The notes below the pieces were generated by a model, which did no database searches, had not been told where the DNA came from, and saw only the letters and a list, made by a program, of their open reading frames with translations. Source: an uncultured Massilia sp. (GTDB lineage Bacteria; Pseudomonadota; Gammaproteobacteria; Burkholderiales; Burkholderiaceae_D). Taken from it: a DNA stretch of 64,000 nucleotides. Location: positions 23,097 through 87,096 of the forward strand of contig NZ_CAJYEB010000043.1 in the NCBI RefSeq assembly GCF_913773735.1, in the 5' to 3' direction. Below are positions 17,879-25,174 of the stretch, in pieces (position 1 is the stretch's first letter; every line of letters begins with the position of its first letter). Position numbers and translations under genes: made by a program.

Positions 17879-18087
17879 AATCTCTCCGTTACGTTGCTAC
17901 GGGATCTTTGAACGCCCGGGTAGGGCGTGGCCGATTCCCTTTTTTGCTCGGCAGTAAAGACGGCCGAGGGGCGGCATCTGACCATTTATGATGGGTATTA
18001 GTCAAATTGATGTCTCAATTTGTATGCAAACTGCAACAGGTATACAGCGCAGGAATAGGTGTATGCCATGCATATCTTGTCACCGCT

Positions 18088-18137
18088 AACCGGGGTCAGC
18101 GCCGGGGTCAGAGCCGGGGTCAGAGCCCGAATTTTGG
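18088..18137 (+). repeat. CCGGGGTCAGAG-type extragenic element, three core units
   Basis: Three successive 12-bp units (CCGGGGTCAGCG, CCGGGGTCAGAG, CCGGGGTCAGAG) followed by CCCGAATTTTGG. Other copies in the window have two units. Confidence 0.8.
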
Positions 18138-18150
18138 AAAGGGATTCGAG

Positions 18151-18194
18151 AAAACAAAATGGCCGGCAACGGAACATCGTCCGCTGCCGGCCAT
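18151..18194 (-). terminator. Rho-independent terminator of the OmpA-like lipoprotein gene
   Basis: Stem ATGGCCGGCA/TGCCGGCCAT (18159-18168 with 18185-18194) followed on the minus strand by TTTTGTTTTC. Confidence 0.75.
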
Positions 18195-18240
18195 CGACGA
18201 CCGTTGATGTCGCTGCCGTGATGTAGCTGCCGGGCTATTG

Positions 18241-18279
18241 CCAAAAACCGGGCTCTGACCCCGGCTCTGACCCCGGTTT
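18241..18279 (-). repeat. CCGGGGTCAGAG-type extragenic element, inverted
   Basis: A minus-strand copy with two 12-bp core units, facing the copy at 18088-18137. It begins eight bases from the end of the OmpA-like gene. Confidence 0.8.
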
Positions 18280-18287
18280 GAGGTGGG

Positions 18288-18959
18288 TCAGCCTTGCGGG
18301 GCGGGTTCGCTCACGTAGATTTCGACGCGGCGGTTGCGGGCGCGGCCGGCCGGGTCGTCGTTCGAGGCGATCGGTTCGCGCGCGGCGCGGCCTTCGACGG
18401 TGATGCGGTTCGGCGCCACGCCGCGCGATGCCAGGTAGTCGCGCGCGTGGGCGGCGCGGTCGAGCGACAGCGGCTGGTTGATGGCGTCGCCGCCGGTGCT
18501 GTCGGTGTGGCCGATGATGGTGACGTAGGTCGCCGGATTGTCCTGCAGGGTCCCGGCGAAGCGGTCCAGGATCGGGCGGAAGTTCGGCTTGATGTCCGAG
18601 CGGTTGGTGTCGAACGAGATGTCGCTCGGGATCTCCAGCTTCAGGCGGTTGTCCGCCGTCTGCGAGACCTGCACGCCGGTGCCGCGCGTCGCCTGTTCCA
18701 TCTGCTGGCGCTGCTTCTCCATGCGGTTCGACCAGATATTGCCGACCACTGCGCCGGCGGCCGCGCCCAGCACGGCGCCGCGCGCGGTGCGCCCGCCGCC
18801 GCCGCCGCTGGTGGTCGCGCCGATCAGGGCGCCCAGGCCCGCGCCCACGCCGGCGCCGGTGGCGGTGCCGCGCTGGGTCGCATTCATGTCGGCGCAGCCG
18901 CTGGCGGCCACGGCCAGCACGGTGACGCACAGCGTCGATCGGATCAGGGTCAGTTTCAT
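18288..18959 (-). CDS. OmpA-family lipoprotein with glycine zipper
   Basis: A 223-residue outer-membrane lipoprotein (lipobox AASGC, Cys22). Residues 30-75 form a glycine-zipper segment (GAGVGAGLGALIG, AVLGAAAGAVVG) that inserts in a membrane. Residues 105-215 form an OmpA C-terminal peptidoglycan-binding domain with GHTDSTGG and RNRRVEIYV. The start at 18959 has GGAG upstream. Same architecture as YiaD. No copy of the 14-bp stress palindrome precedes it, unlike its neighbours. Confidence 0.9.
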   Translation of the reverse strand: MKLTLIRSTLCVTVLAVAASGCADMNATQRGTATGAGVGAGLGALIGATTSGGGGGRTARGAVLGAAAGAVVGNIWSNRMEKQRQQMEQATRGTGVQVSQTADNRLKLEIPSDISFDTNRSDIKPNFRPILDRFAGTLQDNPATYVTIIGHTDSTGGDAINQPLSLDRAAHARDYLASRGVAPNRITVEGRAAREPIASNDDPAGRARNRRVEIYVSEPAPQG

Positions 18960-18972
18960 GGTGGTCTCCTTC

Positions 18973-19035
18973 AAAAAAAATATCCGTTTCGCCGTCACGT
19001 CCATGCTACCAGCTGGGCGCGACCGCGAAACGGAT
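18973..19035 (-). terminator. Rho-independent terminator of the Lmo0937-type gene
   Basis: Stem ATCCGTTTCGC (18982-18992) with GCGAAACGGAT (19025-19035), and a run of T on the minus strand (18973-18980). It lies just upstream of the OmpA-like lipoprotein start. Confidence 0.7.
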
Positions 19036-19065
19036 CGGTGATGACTGCGGGGTGTTACGGTGTTG

Positions 19066-19212
19066 CTATATGCCTCGGCCACTGATCAGGCGCACCAGGA
19101 TCATGATGACGGCGACGACCAGCAGGATGTGGATGAAGCCGCCGATGGTGTACGAAGTCACCAGGCCAAGCAGCCAAAGAATGATGAGTACGACAGCGAT
19201 GGTGTAGAGCAT
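19066..19212 (-). CDS. Lmo0937-family small membrane protein
   Basis: A 48-residue hydrophobic protein with two membrane segments (TIAVVLIILWLLGLV and GFIHILLVVAVIMILVRLI) joined by TSYTIGG. This is the typical form of the Lmo0937 family, small inner-membrane proteins found in stress gene clusters; the exact role is unknown. GAGGAA stands before the ATG. The other open frames over this region give His/Arg-rich nonsense. A 14-bp stress palindrome (19289-19302) and GATACT -10 precede it. Confidence 0.85.
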   Translation of the reverse strand: MLYTIAVVLIILWLLGLVTSYTIGGFIHILLVVAVIMILVRLISGRGI

Positions 19213-19288
19213 GATGAGTTCCTCTTTTGTGTGTCACGGCGATCCGTTTGCCGTGAATCCAGTATCGAAGAATTGCTCACTACGCTCC

Positions 19289-19302
19289 GTTCGATGACGT
19301 AC
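19289..19302 (-). promoter_or_regulatory. 14-bp stress palindrome for the Lmo0937-type gene
   Basis: GTTCG-ATGA-CGTAC. On the minus strand 22 nt separate it from the -10-like GATACT (19266-19261). Confidence 0.7.
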
Positions 19303-19303
19303 A

Positions 19304-19534
19304 TTAAATCGCGTTTTCTTGCTTTCCGCGCAGTCCGGGAATCCAGCCCATGAAGCCCATCAGGCCGGTCACGCCGATCAGGCAGGTCAGCAGGCCGCCG
19401 GTGATGAGGAAGATCACGTCGTGCGCCGCGATCTCCGCCGCCGCGGCCGACTGTGCCGGCGTGGCGCTGGCCAGGCCGAAGCCCGTCAGGAGGATTCCCC
19501 ACAAGATGATGCCGATCCAAGCAAGGCTGTTCAT
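19304..19534 (-). CDS. small two-segment membrane protein, unknown function
   Basis: A 76-residue protein with two hydrophobic segments (WIGIILWGILLTGFGLA and VIFLITGGLLTCLIGVTGLMG) and a charged end (RGKQENAI). AGGAAG precedes the ATG at 19534. It appears to be a conserved small inner-membrane protein of Oxalobacteraceae; no function is known to me. Its own stress palindrome lies at 19618-19631, just past the terminator of the upstream gene, so it is a separate transcription unit. Confidence 0.8.
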   Translation of the reverse strand: MNSLAWIGIILWGILLTGFGLASATPAQSAAAAEIAAHDVIFLITGGLLTCLIGVTGLMGFMGWIPGLRGKQENAI

Positions 19535-19617
19535 GCGACTTCCTTTCGATCAGAGTGTTGTCTCCGCCATGTCCCTCAGCGTAAAAACAATTCTCGTGTG
19601 CATCAAGCAACTGCTCC

Positions 19618-19631
19618 GTGCGCTGGCGCAC
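19618..19631 (-). promoter_or_regulatory. 14-bp stress palindrome for the 76-residue membrane protein gene
   Basis: GTGCG-CTGG-CGCAC. On the minus strand 22 nt later stands GAGAAT (19595-19590), a weak -10 keeping A2 and T6. Confidence 0.65.
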
Positions 19632-19641
19632 ATTGCGAAAA

Positions 19642-19671
19642 GGAAAATAAAACCGGAGCACATGGCTCCGG
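19642..19671 (-). terminator. Rho-independent terminator of the glycine-zipper protein gene
   Basis: CCGGAGC-N5-GCTCCGG stem (19653-19671) followed on the minus strand by TTTTATTTTCC; it could also work on the plus strand (GCGGTTTTTA). Confidence 0.75.
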
Positions 19672-19714
19672 CGGTTTTTATTCGGCATGCATCGACGGCA
19701 TGCGGATGGGGTGA

Positions 19715-20503
19715 TCAGGCGGCGCGCAGCGCTCCCTTGACGATGCGCACGCGGTCGCCCGTGCGCCAGTGCGGCGCGCTGCGCTGGTGGAACGTGCGCA
19801 GCGTGCCGTCGTCGAGGCGCACGCGGATCTCGTAGCTGGTCGAGGCCTTCATATTGCCTTCGACCTGGTTGCCGACCACGGCGCCGCCGACGGCGCCCGC
19901 GACCGTCGCCAGCTGGCGCCCGTGGCCGCCGCCGACCTGGTTGCCCAGCAGGCCGCCGAGGATGGCGCCGCCGGCCGCGCCGACGCCGCTGCCCTGGGCG
20001 CGCTGGGTGATGGTGCGCACCGATTCGACATTGCCGCAGGTGCCGCACCAGCGCTCGCCGCTCTCCACCGCGGCCGTGCGCACCGGGGCGCTCGCGGCCT
20101 TCGGATGGCTGGGCGCGGCGGGTTCCACCGGCGCATACTGCGACGGCGTCGCCGGCGCCGGATTCGCATCGCCGGCGCTGGTCGTGCCGAGCGCGGCGGA
20201 ACCGCCGTAGGCAGCGCCCGGCGCGGCGTACGCCTGGGCGCCGGCCGGCGCCGGATACTGGGGTGCCGGGACCGCGGCCGGGGCCGGCGGCGCGTAGGCC
20301 GGCTGCACCGGCTGCTGCAGGTTGGCGGCGAGCGCGGCGCGGTCGGCGTCGGTGAGGCGGTCGCGGCTGCTGCCCGATGATGTCGGCAGCCAGCCCATGA
20401 TGGCGGCGGTGCCGACGGCGCAGAACAGGATGACCGCGAGCGCGGCGGCGATCAAGAGCGGGTGCTGCCTGCCCCGTGCGGGGGGCGTCTGGTGGGTGTC
20501 CAT
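19715..20503 (-). CDS. glycine-zipper 2TM inner-membrane protein
   Basis: A 262-residue protein with a cytoplasmic N-terminus, one membrane anchor (LLIAAALAVILFCAVGTAAIMG, about 16-37), a long Pro/Ala-rich linker, then WCGTCGNVESV (about 152-162) and a 17-kDa-antigen/SlyB-type glycine zipper (GVGAAGGAILGGLLGNQVG... AGAVGGAVVGNQVEG), ending in a beta-rich RVRLDDGTLRTF domain. Such proteins act in envelope integrity. AAAGGA precedes the ATG. It shares fold and C-terminal motifs with the 154-residue lipoprotein at 28117. Confidence 0.87.
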   Translation of the reverse strand: MDTHQTPPARGRQHPLLIAAALAVILFCAVGTAAIMGWLPTSSGSSRDRLTDADRAALAANLQQPVQPAYAPPAPAAVPAPQYPAPAGAQAYAAPGAAYGGSAALGTTSAGDANPAPATPSQYAPVEPAAPSHPKAASAPVRTAAVESGERWCGTCGNVESVRTITQRAQGSGVGAAGGAILGGLLGNQVGGGHGRQLATVAGAVGGAVVGNQVEGNMKASTSYEIRVRLDDGTLRTFHQRSAPHWRTGDRVRIVKGALRAA

Positions 20504-20576
20504 GGTGTCGTCCTTTGTCGTTGTCGGTGGCGCGTATGCGGTCTCGGCATTGTCCCCAGCAACAACACCACGTTCC

Positions 20577-20590
20577 GTGCGTCACCGTAC
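20577..20590 (-). promoter_or_regulatory. 14-bp stress palindrome for the glycine-zipper protein gene
   Basis: GTGCG-TCAC-CGTAC. On the minus strand 22 nt later stands GACAAT (20554-20549). The divergent Crp/Fnr gene starts 121 bp to the right, so a second effect on its own regulator is possible. Confidence 0.65.
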
Positions 20591-20711
20591 ATACTTCCCT
20601 TAGCACGACCATTACGCTGACTGAAAGTTGTTTGCAAATGTAAGCGGCGCGCCGGACCGGCCGCCGCCTTTCCGCCCATAGCCGAACATGAAGTCCAACC
20701 GCGAGGGTCCG

Positions 20712-21443
20712 ATGAATTTTGCCGCAGCGCCGCTGGCCGTCGAACACAACGCCAACCTGCTGCTGGCGGCGCTTCCGTCCGAGGAAATGGCACGCCTCCT
20801 GCCCGCGCTCGACCGGGTGGAGGTGGACACCGGCGACGTGCTGTGCGAGCCGGACGATCCGATCCGCTACGTCTATTTTCCGAGCGATTGCCTGATCTCG
20901 CTGATGGCCGTGGCCGAGGGCCGCATGACGCTCGAAGTCGGCCAGGTGGGGCGCGAAGGCATGCTGGGCGCCACCGTCGCGCTCGGCCACGACACCACGC
21001 AGGTGCGCGCCGTCGTGCAGCGCGCCGGCAGCGCCAGCCGCGTCGAGACGGCGCGCCTGCGCGCCGTGTTCGCGCACAGCCCGGTGCTGCAGCGCGTGCT
21101 GTACCGCTACACCGACGCGCTGCTGGCGCAGGCGATCCAGATCGCCGTCTGCAGCCGCTACCACGTGCTGGAGGCGCGCCTGGCGCGCTCGCTGCTGGTC
21201 ACGCGCGATCGCCTGCAATCCGACAAGTTCCACCTGACCCACGAATTCCTCGCGCATGCCCTGGGCGTGCGCCGCGTGGGCGTTACCAAGGCCGCCAGCG
21301 CCCTGCAGCAGCAGGGGCTGATCATCTACAGCCGCGGCAACATCGAAATCCTCGATCCGGACGGCCTGGCCGCCGCATCGTGCACCTGCTACGAGATCGT
21401 GCGCGAGGCCGGCGCGGGCGCGATGGCGCCGCTGCTCGCCTGA
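20712..21443 (+). CDS. Crp/Fnr-family transcriptional regulator
   Basis: A 243-residue regulator with a cyclic-nucleotide-binding-type domain (about 15-135; GDVLCEPDDPIRYVYFP, VGQVGREGMLGA) and a winged helix-turn-helix (about 170-225; LTHEFLAHALGVRRVGVTKAA). There are no Fnr-type N-terminal cysteines and the PRAAT phosphate-binding motif of Crp is absent, so the signal is unknown. The start at 20712 has GAGGGT upstream; an in-frame ATG 24 bases earlier has none. It sits centrally among nine promoters carrying a 14-bp palindrome of Crp/Fnr geometry and is the obvious candidate to bind it. Confidence 0.9.
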   Translation: MNFAAAPLAVEHNANLLLAALPSEEMARLLPALDRVEVDTGDVLCEPDDPIRYVYFPSDCLISLMAVAEGRMTLEVGQVGREGMLGATVALGHDTTQVRAVVQRAGSASRVETARLRAVFAHSPVLQRVLYRYTDALLAQAIQIAVCSRYHVLEARLARSLLVTRDRLQSDKFHLTHEFLAHALGVRRVGVTKAASALQQQGLIIYSRGNIEILDPDGLAAASCTCYEIVREAGAGAMAPLLA

Positions 21444-21475
21444 GCGGCGCGGGCCGGCGAACGGCGGGCCGCCGA

Positions 21476-21587
21476 CGACAACGCGCGGACGACAACGAGC
21501 GGAAGTCAACGCCCGGACCGCAACGCCCAACCGACAACACGCAAACGACAACGCGCAAACGGCAACACGTAAACGACAACGCCCCCG
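21476..21587. repeat. eight tandem 14-bp repeats
   Basis: Eight contiguous units of exactly 14 bp, consensus about CGACAACGCGCRAA, degenerate but in perfect register, directly after the Crp/Fnr gene. The last unit merges into the inverted-repeat arm at 21580. Confidence 0.85.
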
Positions 21588-21659
21588 CGCAAGCGAGGGC
21601 CCAATTTTGTTCGCGCATCGCTGCGCAAGCAAACCCGGGCCCCCGCCTGCGCGGGGGCG
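21580..21659. repeat. paired GC-rich inverted repeat (BIME-like)
   Basis: Arms 21580-21602 and 21637-21659 are reverse complements at 21 of 23 positions (core CCCCCGCGCA), separated by 34 bp. Same architecture as 45862-45945. It lies between convergent 3' gene ends. Confidence 0.75.
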
Positions 21660-21678
21660 AGCGCACGGAGGGCGCCGC

Positions 21679-21900
21679 TTAGTTGGTGGTCTTGACCTGG
21701 TTGCCGATCACGCCGCCCACTGCCGCGCCGCCGACGGTGCCGACAGCGCTGCCGCCGGTGATGACGCCGCCCAGCACGGCGCCTGCGCCGGCGCCGACGG
21801 CGGTGTTACGGTCCTGCTGCGACATGCCGGCGCAGCCGGTCAGGCCCAGGGCGACGGTTGCCAGCGATGCGGTCACGATGATTTGCTTGATGGTTTTCAT
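21679..21900 (-). CDS. small glycine-zipper lipoprotein (OsmB-like)
   Basis: A 73-residue outer-membrane lipoprotein, lipobox GLTGC (Cys23), followed by DRNTAVGAGAGAVLGG and a second glycine-zipper half ending GGVIGNQVK. This matches osmotically inducible OsmB-type proteins. GGAG precedes the ATG. It lies 36 bp downstream of the BON lipoprotein gene on the same strand and is probably co-transcribed. Confidence 0.85.
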   Translation of the reverse strand: MKTIKQIIVTASLATVALGLTGCAGMSQQDRNTAVGAGAGAVLGGVITGGSAVGTVGGAAVGGVIGNQVKTTN

Positions 21901-21936
21901 GATGGATCTCCTTGTGATGGGGGTTGTTTCTGCCTC

Positions 21937-22230
21937 TTACCTCAGGCGCAGGTCATTCCTGACCGACTGCACGCCTTTTACCGTACGGGCGGCCGCGGCT
22001 GCGGTCGCCACGTCCTCGGCCGAGCTGACGAATCCGCTCAACCGGACGATTCCTTCCGCCGTGTCGACCTCGATGTCGTTGGACGCCAGCTGCGCGTCCG
22101 CCGCCACCGCCGCCTTCACGCCCGCGGTGATCGCCGCGTCGTCGATGGCCGGGGCGGGCGCACTGGAAGCGCATCCTGCAACCATCGCCAGCGCTGCCAG
22201 CCATGCCGCGGTCTTGCCGAATCGATTCAT
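21937..22230 (-). CDS. BON-domain lipoprotein
   Basis: A 97-residue periplasmic lipoprotein (lipobox MVAGC) with a single BON domain (DDAAITAGVKAAVAAD... GIVRLSGFVSSAEDVATA... GVQSVRNDLRL), as in OsmY; such domains bind phospholipid and protect the envelope under osmotic stress. The start at 22230 is preceded by GAGGCAAGG. No perfect stress palindrome is seen upstream. It is paralogous to the BON lipoprotein at 29445. Confidence 0.87.
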   Translation of the reverse strand: MNRFGKTAAWLAALAMVAGCASSAPAPAIDDAAITAGVKAAVAADAQLASNDIEVDTAEGIVRLSGFVSSAEDVATAAAAARTVKGVQSVRNDLRLR

Positions 22231-22458
22231 TGCCTTGCCTCGTTGCTGCCTCGTTTGCTCATGCTTGCCGGAAGGACCGGCATGTGTCACAGGCTACCGG
22301 TTCGCGCCGGCAAGGTCTGTACGACAAATAACACTGGCGCACGCGGCTGGTCAGGCGGGCGCCGCGCCACGGGGCGGCGCGTCTCCCGGCGCGCAGGGCG
22401 GCGGATGGCGCCGCCCGCGCGCACGGTGGCGTACCAACGCCGGCAGCCGCGCACATGC

Positions 22459-24510
22459 CTAGCGCTTGGCGCTCTTGCCCGGCGGCGGCGCCTGCGGCTT
22501 GGCGCCGGCGCGGGCGAGCAGGGCGGCGCAGGGGCTGTCCTCGCCGGGACCGGTGTTGATCAGCGGCAGCAGCGCAGCCACCGGCGCGGCCACCACGGCC
22601 AGCGCCGCCGCGGCGCCGCCCTTGATCGCCAGTACCTTCTTGTCGAGCGACAGGTCCGGATCCTTGAACGTGCCGCGCACGTAGAACGGCGTGCGCAGCG
22701 TGAACAGGCGCAGCGCCTTCGTTTCCGGCTTGATGCGCAGGTCCATGTGCTCGTTCGACATATTCACCCAGCCATTGATGTCGACGATGGCCTCCTCGGT
22801 GTCGAGCACGAACGTGCGCGTGCTGGCCACGCCGTTCTTCACGCCGAGGTCCGCGGCCAGGCAGTTCAGTTGCACCGGCTTGTCGCCGAACAGCTTGGTG
22901 ATGATGATGTTGCCCACGTTCAGGCCGGCCTCCTCGAGCAGCAGCTTGCTCACCACGCCCTGGCTCACCAGGCCCTTCACCTCGCCGTTCGAGTTGGCCA
23001 GCATGGCGCCGACCGAGTCGCCGGTGGCGGTCAGCTTGGTCTGGCCGTAGATCTCGCCGACCGTCGCTTGCATCTTCTCGATGGCCGGGAACAGCTGCTT
23101 GATCTTGACGTGGCGCGCGGTGGCGTCGAGCGAGGCCTTGATCGGCGTGCCGCCGCCGGCGCTGCCGTCGAGCTTGATGTTCGAATTGACGGTGCCGCCG
23201 GCCAGCGCGAAGTTCAGCGGATCGAGCGTCAGCACGCCGTTCTTCATGACGATATGGGTGGATACCTTGCTGATCGGCAGGTCGGCATCCTTGACGATGC
23301 GGTCGGCCGCGTACTTGACGTCGGCGTCGATCGTCTTCCACTTGTCGGTGTTGAACTTCTCGACCGGCAGTGCCTTGCTGGCCGGCTGCACCGCCGCCAC
23401 GCCGCGCGCGCGCTTGCTGGCGTTGGAGTCGGCGCCGACCACCGGACCCAGGTCGGCGAAGCGCAGCTGGCGCGAGCGCACGTCGCCGCTCAGCTTGTTG
23501 CGCGGCCGCGCGGTGGCGAATTCGAGACGGCCGGCGATGTCGGACTCGCCGACCCTGCCGGTGAACTTGTCGTAGACCCAGCGCGCATTCTCGCCGTCGC
23601 GCCGTCCGGTCAGGTGGCCTTCGGTGGAGAACGCGTGGGTTTCCGGCAGCAGCACGCCGGTGAAGGCGTACAGGCGCGCCATCGAGGGGGCGGCCAGCTT
23701 CAGCTGCAGGTCGACGCCGCCGAACTGCGCCGGACGGATGAGGGTGCCCTCGATGGCCACGCGGCTGTCTTTCGAGCGCACGTCGGCCTGCACGGGGAAG
23801 GGCGTGTCCTGGTCCTTCAGCGACAGCACGGCGCCGGTCTTGCCGCCGCCGGTGACGGGCGCGCCGTTGTAGTCGCCGTGCACCTTGAAGGCGATGCCGT
23901 AGGTCGGATCGTTGGCGATGGTCTCGACGTCGGCCGTGATGTCGGCCTTGGTGACGGCGTCCTGCAGGCGGATCGTGCCGCGGTTCAGGACCACGCGGTC
24001 GAGGTCCAGCTCCCACTTCGACTCCTTGTCCTTGCGCCGGTAGGCCCAGTTGTAGTGTTCGGGATCGGTGCGCAGCAGGTCCACGCGCGGGCCGTCGACG
24101 CGCACCACGGGCACGTGGATGCGGTGCCCCAGCAGCGCGAACGGGTCGAGCGAGAACGAGAACTGGCGCACGCTGGCGGTGTCGCCGGCGGGCAGGCCGG
24201 CCGGATTGCCGACGTGGGTGTCGTCGGCGTACAGGTGCGGCCAGGGGATGTGGTCGCGCCAGGTACGCTGGCCGGCCGGCATGCTGGCGGCCGGGCGTTC
24301 CCAGTGCACGGCCAGGTTGCCGCGGATCGCGAACGGGCGTTCGATGGCTTCGCTGACCTTGGCGTTGAGCCACGGCTTGGCGCGATTCCAGTCGAAGGTG
24401 AGCAGGATGATGATGGCGATGGCCAGGATCGCCACCAGCACGCCGACGATGCCGAGCGTGATCTTCAGCGGGCGCGCCATGTGCCGGCCCGGCTTGGTTG
24501 TTGTCGTCAT
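22459..24510 (-). CDS. AsmA-family protein
   Basis: A 683-residue inner-membrane-anchored periplasmic protein (membrane segment about 18-42, LGIVGVLVAILAIAIIILLTF), with the AsmA N-terminal pattern (FDWNRAKPWLNAKVSEAIERPFAI split by NL) and repeated beta-strand modules typical of bridge-like lipid-transfer proteins (TamB/YhdP/AsmA). The C-terminus carries the AsmA_2 region (MKNGVLTLDPLNFALAGG). Role in moving phospholipid to, or keeping order in, the outer membrane is inferred from the family. A stress palindrome (24572-24585) lies 62 bp upstream. Confidence 0.9.
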   Translation of the reverse strand: MTTTTKPGRHMARPLKITLGIVGVLVAILAIAIIILLTFDWNRAKPWLNAKVSEAIERPFAIRGNLAVHWERPAASMPAGQRTWRDHIPWPHLYADDTHVGNPAGLPAGDTASVRQFSFSLDPFALLGHRIHVPVVRVDGPRVDLLRTDPEHYNWAYRRKDKESKWELDLDRVVLNRGTIRLQDAVTKADITADVETIANDPTYGIAFKVHGDYNGAPVTGGGKTGAVLSLKDQDTPFPVQADVRSKDSRVAIEGTLIRPAQFGGVDLQLKLAAPSMARLYAFTGVLLPETHAFSTEGHLTGRRDGENARWVYDKFTGRVGESDIAGRLEFATARPRNKLSGDVRSRQLRFADLGPVVGADSNASKRARGVAAVQPASKALPVEKFNTDKWKTIDADVKYAADRIVKDADLPISKVSTHIVMKNGVLTLDPLNFALAGGTVNSNIKLDGSAGGGTPIKASLDATARHVKIKQLFPAIEKMQATVGEIYGQTKLTATGDSVGAMLANSNGEVKGLVSQGVVSKLLLEEAGLNVGNIIITKLFGDKPVQLNCLAADLGVKNGVASTRTFVLDTEEAIVDINGWVNMSNEHMDLRIKPETKALRLFTLRTPFYVRGTFKDPDLSLDKKVLAIKGGAAAALAVVAAPVAALLPLINTGPGEDSPCAALLARAGAKPQAPPPGKSAKR

Positions 24511-24571
24511 TGGCCTTCCTCGGTCGGGAGCGGTGTTTATTCCAGATTAACGGAAAGGCCGGGTCATCAAT

Positions 24572-24585
24572 GTGCGGTGCCGCAC
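24572..24585 (-). promoter_or_regulatory. 14-bp stress palindrome for the AsmA gene
   Basis: GTGCG-GTGC-CGCAC. On the minus strand 22 nt later stands TAATCT (24549-24544), the same -10 as at the 28.6-kb site. Confidence 0.75.
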
Positions 24586-24622
24586 CGTGGGCCGGCCGGG
24601 CTTGCGGCGGCGCAGCGCGTAT

Positions 24623-24636
24623 GTGCGGCAGCGAAC
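24623..24636 (+). promoter_or_regulatory. 14-bp stress palindrome for the DUF4398 operon
   Basis: GTGCG-GCAG-CGAAC. 22 nt later stands TATAAC (24659-24664), then 35 bp to the ATG. The palindrome centre is 41.5 bp before the predicted transcription start. Confidence 0.75.
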
Positions 24637-24699
24637 CGATCACGGCAGGCAAGAGGGTTATAACGTTACCAACACATTCCCAAGACCCGGAGAACAACA

Positions 24700-25095
24700 A
24701 TGGACAAGCACACGATCTCCCTGCCGCTGCCGGCGCGCGCCGCCCTGGTGGCTGCCCTGCTGACGCTGGCCGCCTGCGCCAGCCCCGAGAAGACCCCGGC
24801 CACCGCGGCCGTCGCCGTCTCGCACAATGCCGTCGAGAACGCGGTGTCGGCGGGCGCGCCCGAGCTGGCGCCCCAGGAAATCAACGCGGCGCGCGAAAAG
24901 ATGATGCGCGCCAACCAGGCGCTGGCCGCCAAGGACTACAAGACGGCGCGCGAACTCGCCGTGCAGGCCCAGGCCGACGCCAAGCTGGCGCAGAGCAAGG
25001 CGGCATCGGCGAAGGCCACGGCCGCCGCCGACGCGCTCAACGAAGACCTGCGCGTGCTGCGCCAGGAAGTCGACCGCGCCAATTCGGGACAGTAA
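24700..25095 (+). CDS. DUF4398 lipoprotein
   Basis: A 131-residue lipoprotein (lipobox LAAC, Cys26) with the DUF4398 helical hairpin (AVENAVSAGAPELAPQEINAAREKM...ALAAKDYKTARELAVQAQADAKLA). Function unknown; the domain is usually found beside or fused to OmpA domains, as here. GGAG precedes the ATG. It is the first gene of a run that continues with the DUF4398-OmpA fusion 79 bp downstream. Confidence 0.87.
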   Translation: MDKHTISLPLPARAALVAALLTLAACASPEKTPATAAVAVSHNAVENAVSAGAPELAPQEINAAREKMMRANQALAAKDYKTARELAVQAQADAKLAQSKAASAKATAAADALNEDLRVLRQEVDRANSGQ

Positions 25096-25174
25096 GCCCG
25101 CATCCTTCAGTCGCATTCGCCAACAAGAACCGCGCCGTACCAGGCGCGCCCATGCAGAACAGAAAGGAAGCACC

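Larger units (their letters stand above)
17879..18287. other. 409-bp intergenic region with receptor leader and repeats
   Basis: It holds the upstream region of the receptor gene (AT-rich around 17990-18060), two oppositely oriented CCGGGGTCAGAG-type elements, and a terminator between them. I see no gene. Confidence 0.7.

Noticed and set aside
14948..17911. A 987-codon open frame on the plus strand opposite the TonB-dependent receptor gene
   Set aside because: It is the antisense shadow of a GC-rich gene: Arg/Val/Ala/Asp-rich composition, no ribosome site, no domain, while the minus strand encodes a complete receptor.
19055..19237. A 60-codon His/Arg/Pro-rich minus-strand frame
   Set aside because: The neighbouring frame 19066-19212 encodes a clear Lmo0937-type membrane protein with a ribosome site.
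21476..21587. Fourteen-base repeats as a CRISPR array or replication iterons
   Set aside because: No spacers, no cas or rep genes, no AT-rich region or DnaA boxes, and the units are too degenerate for iterons.
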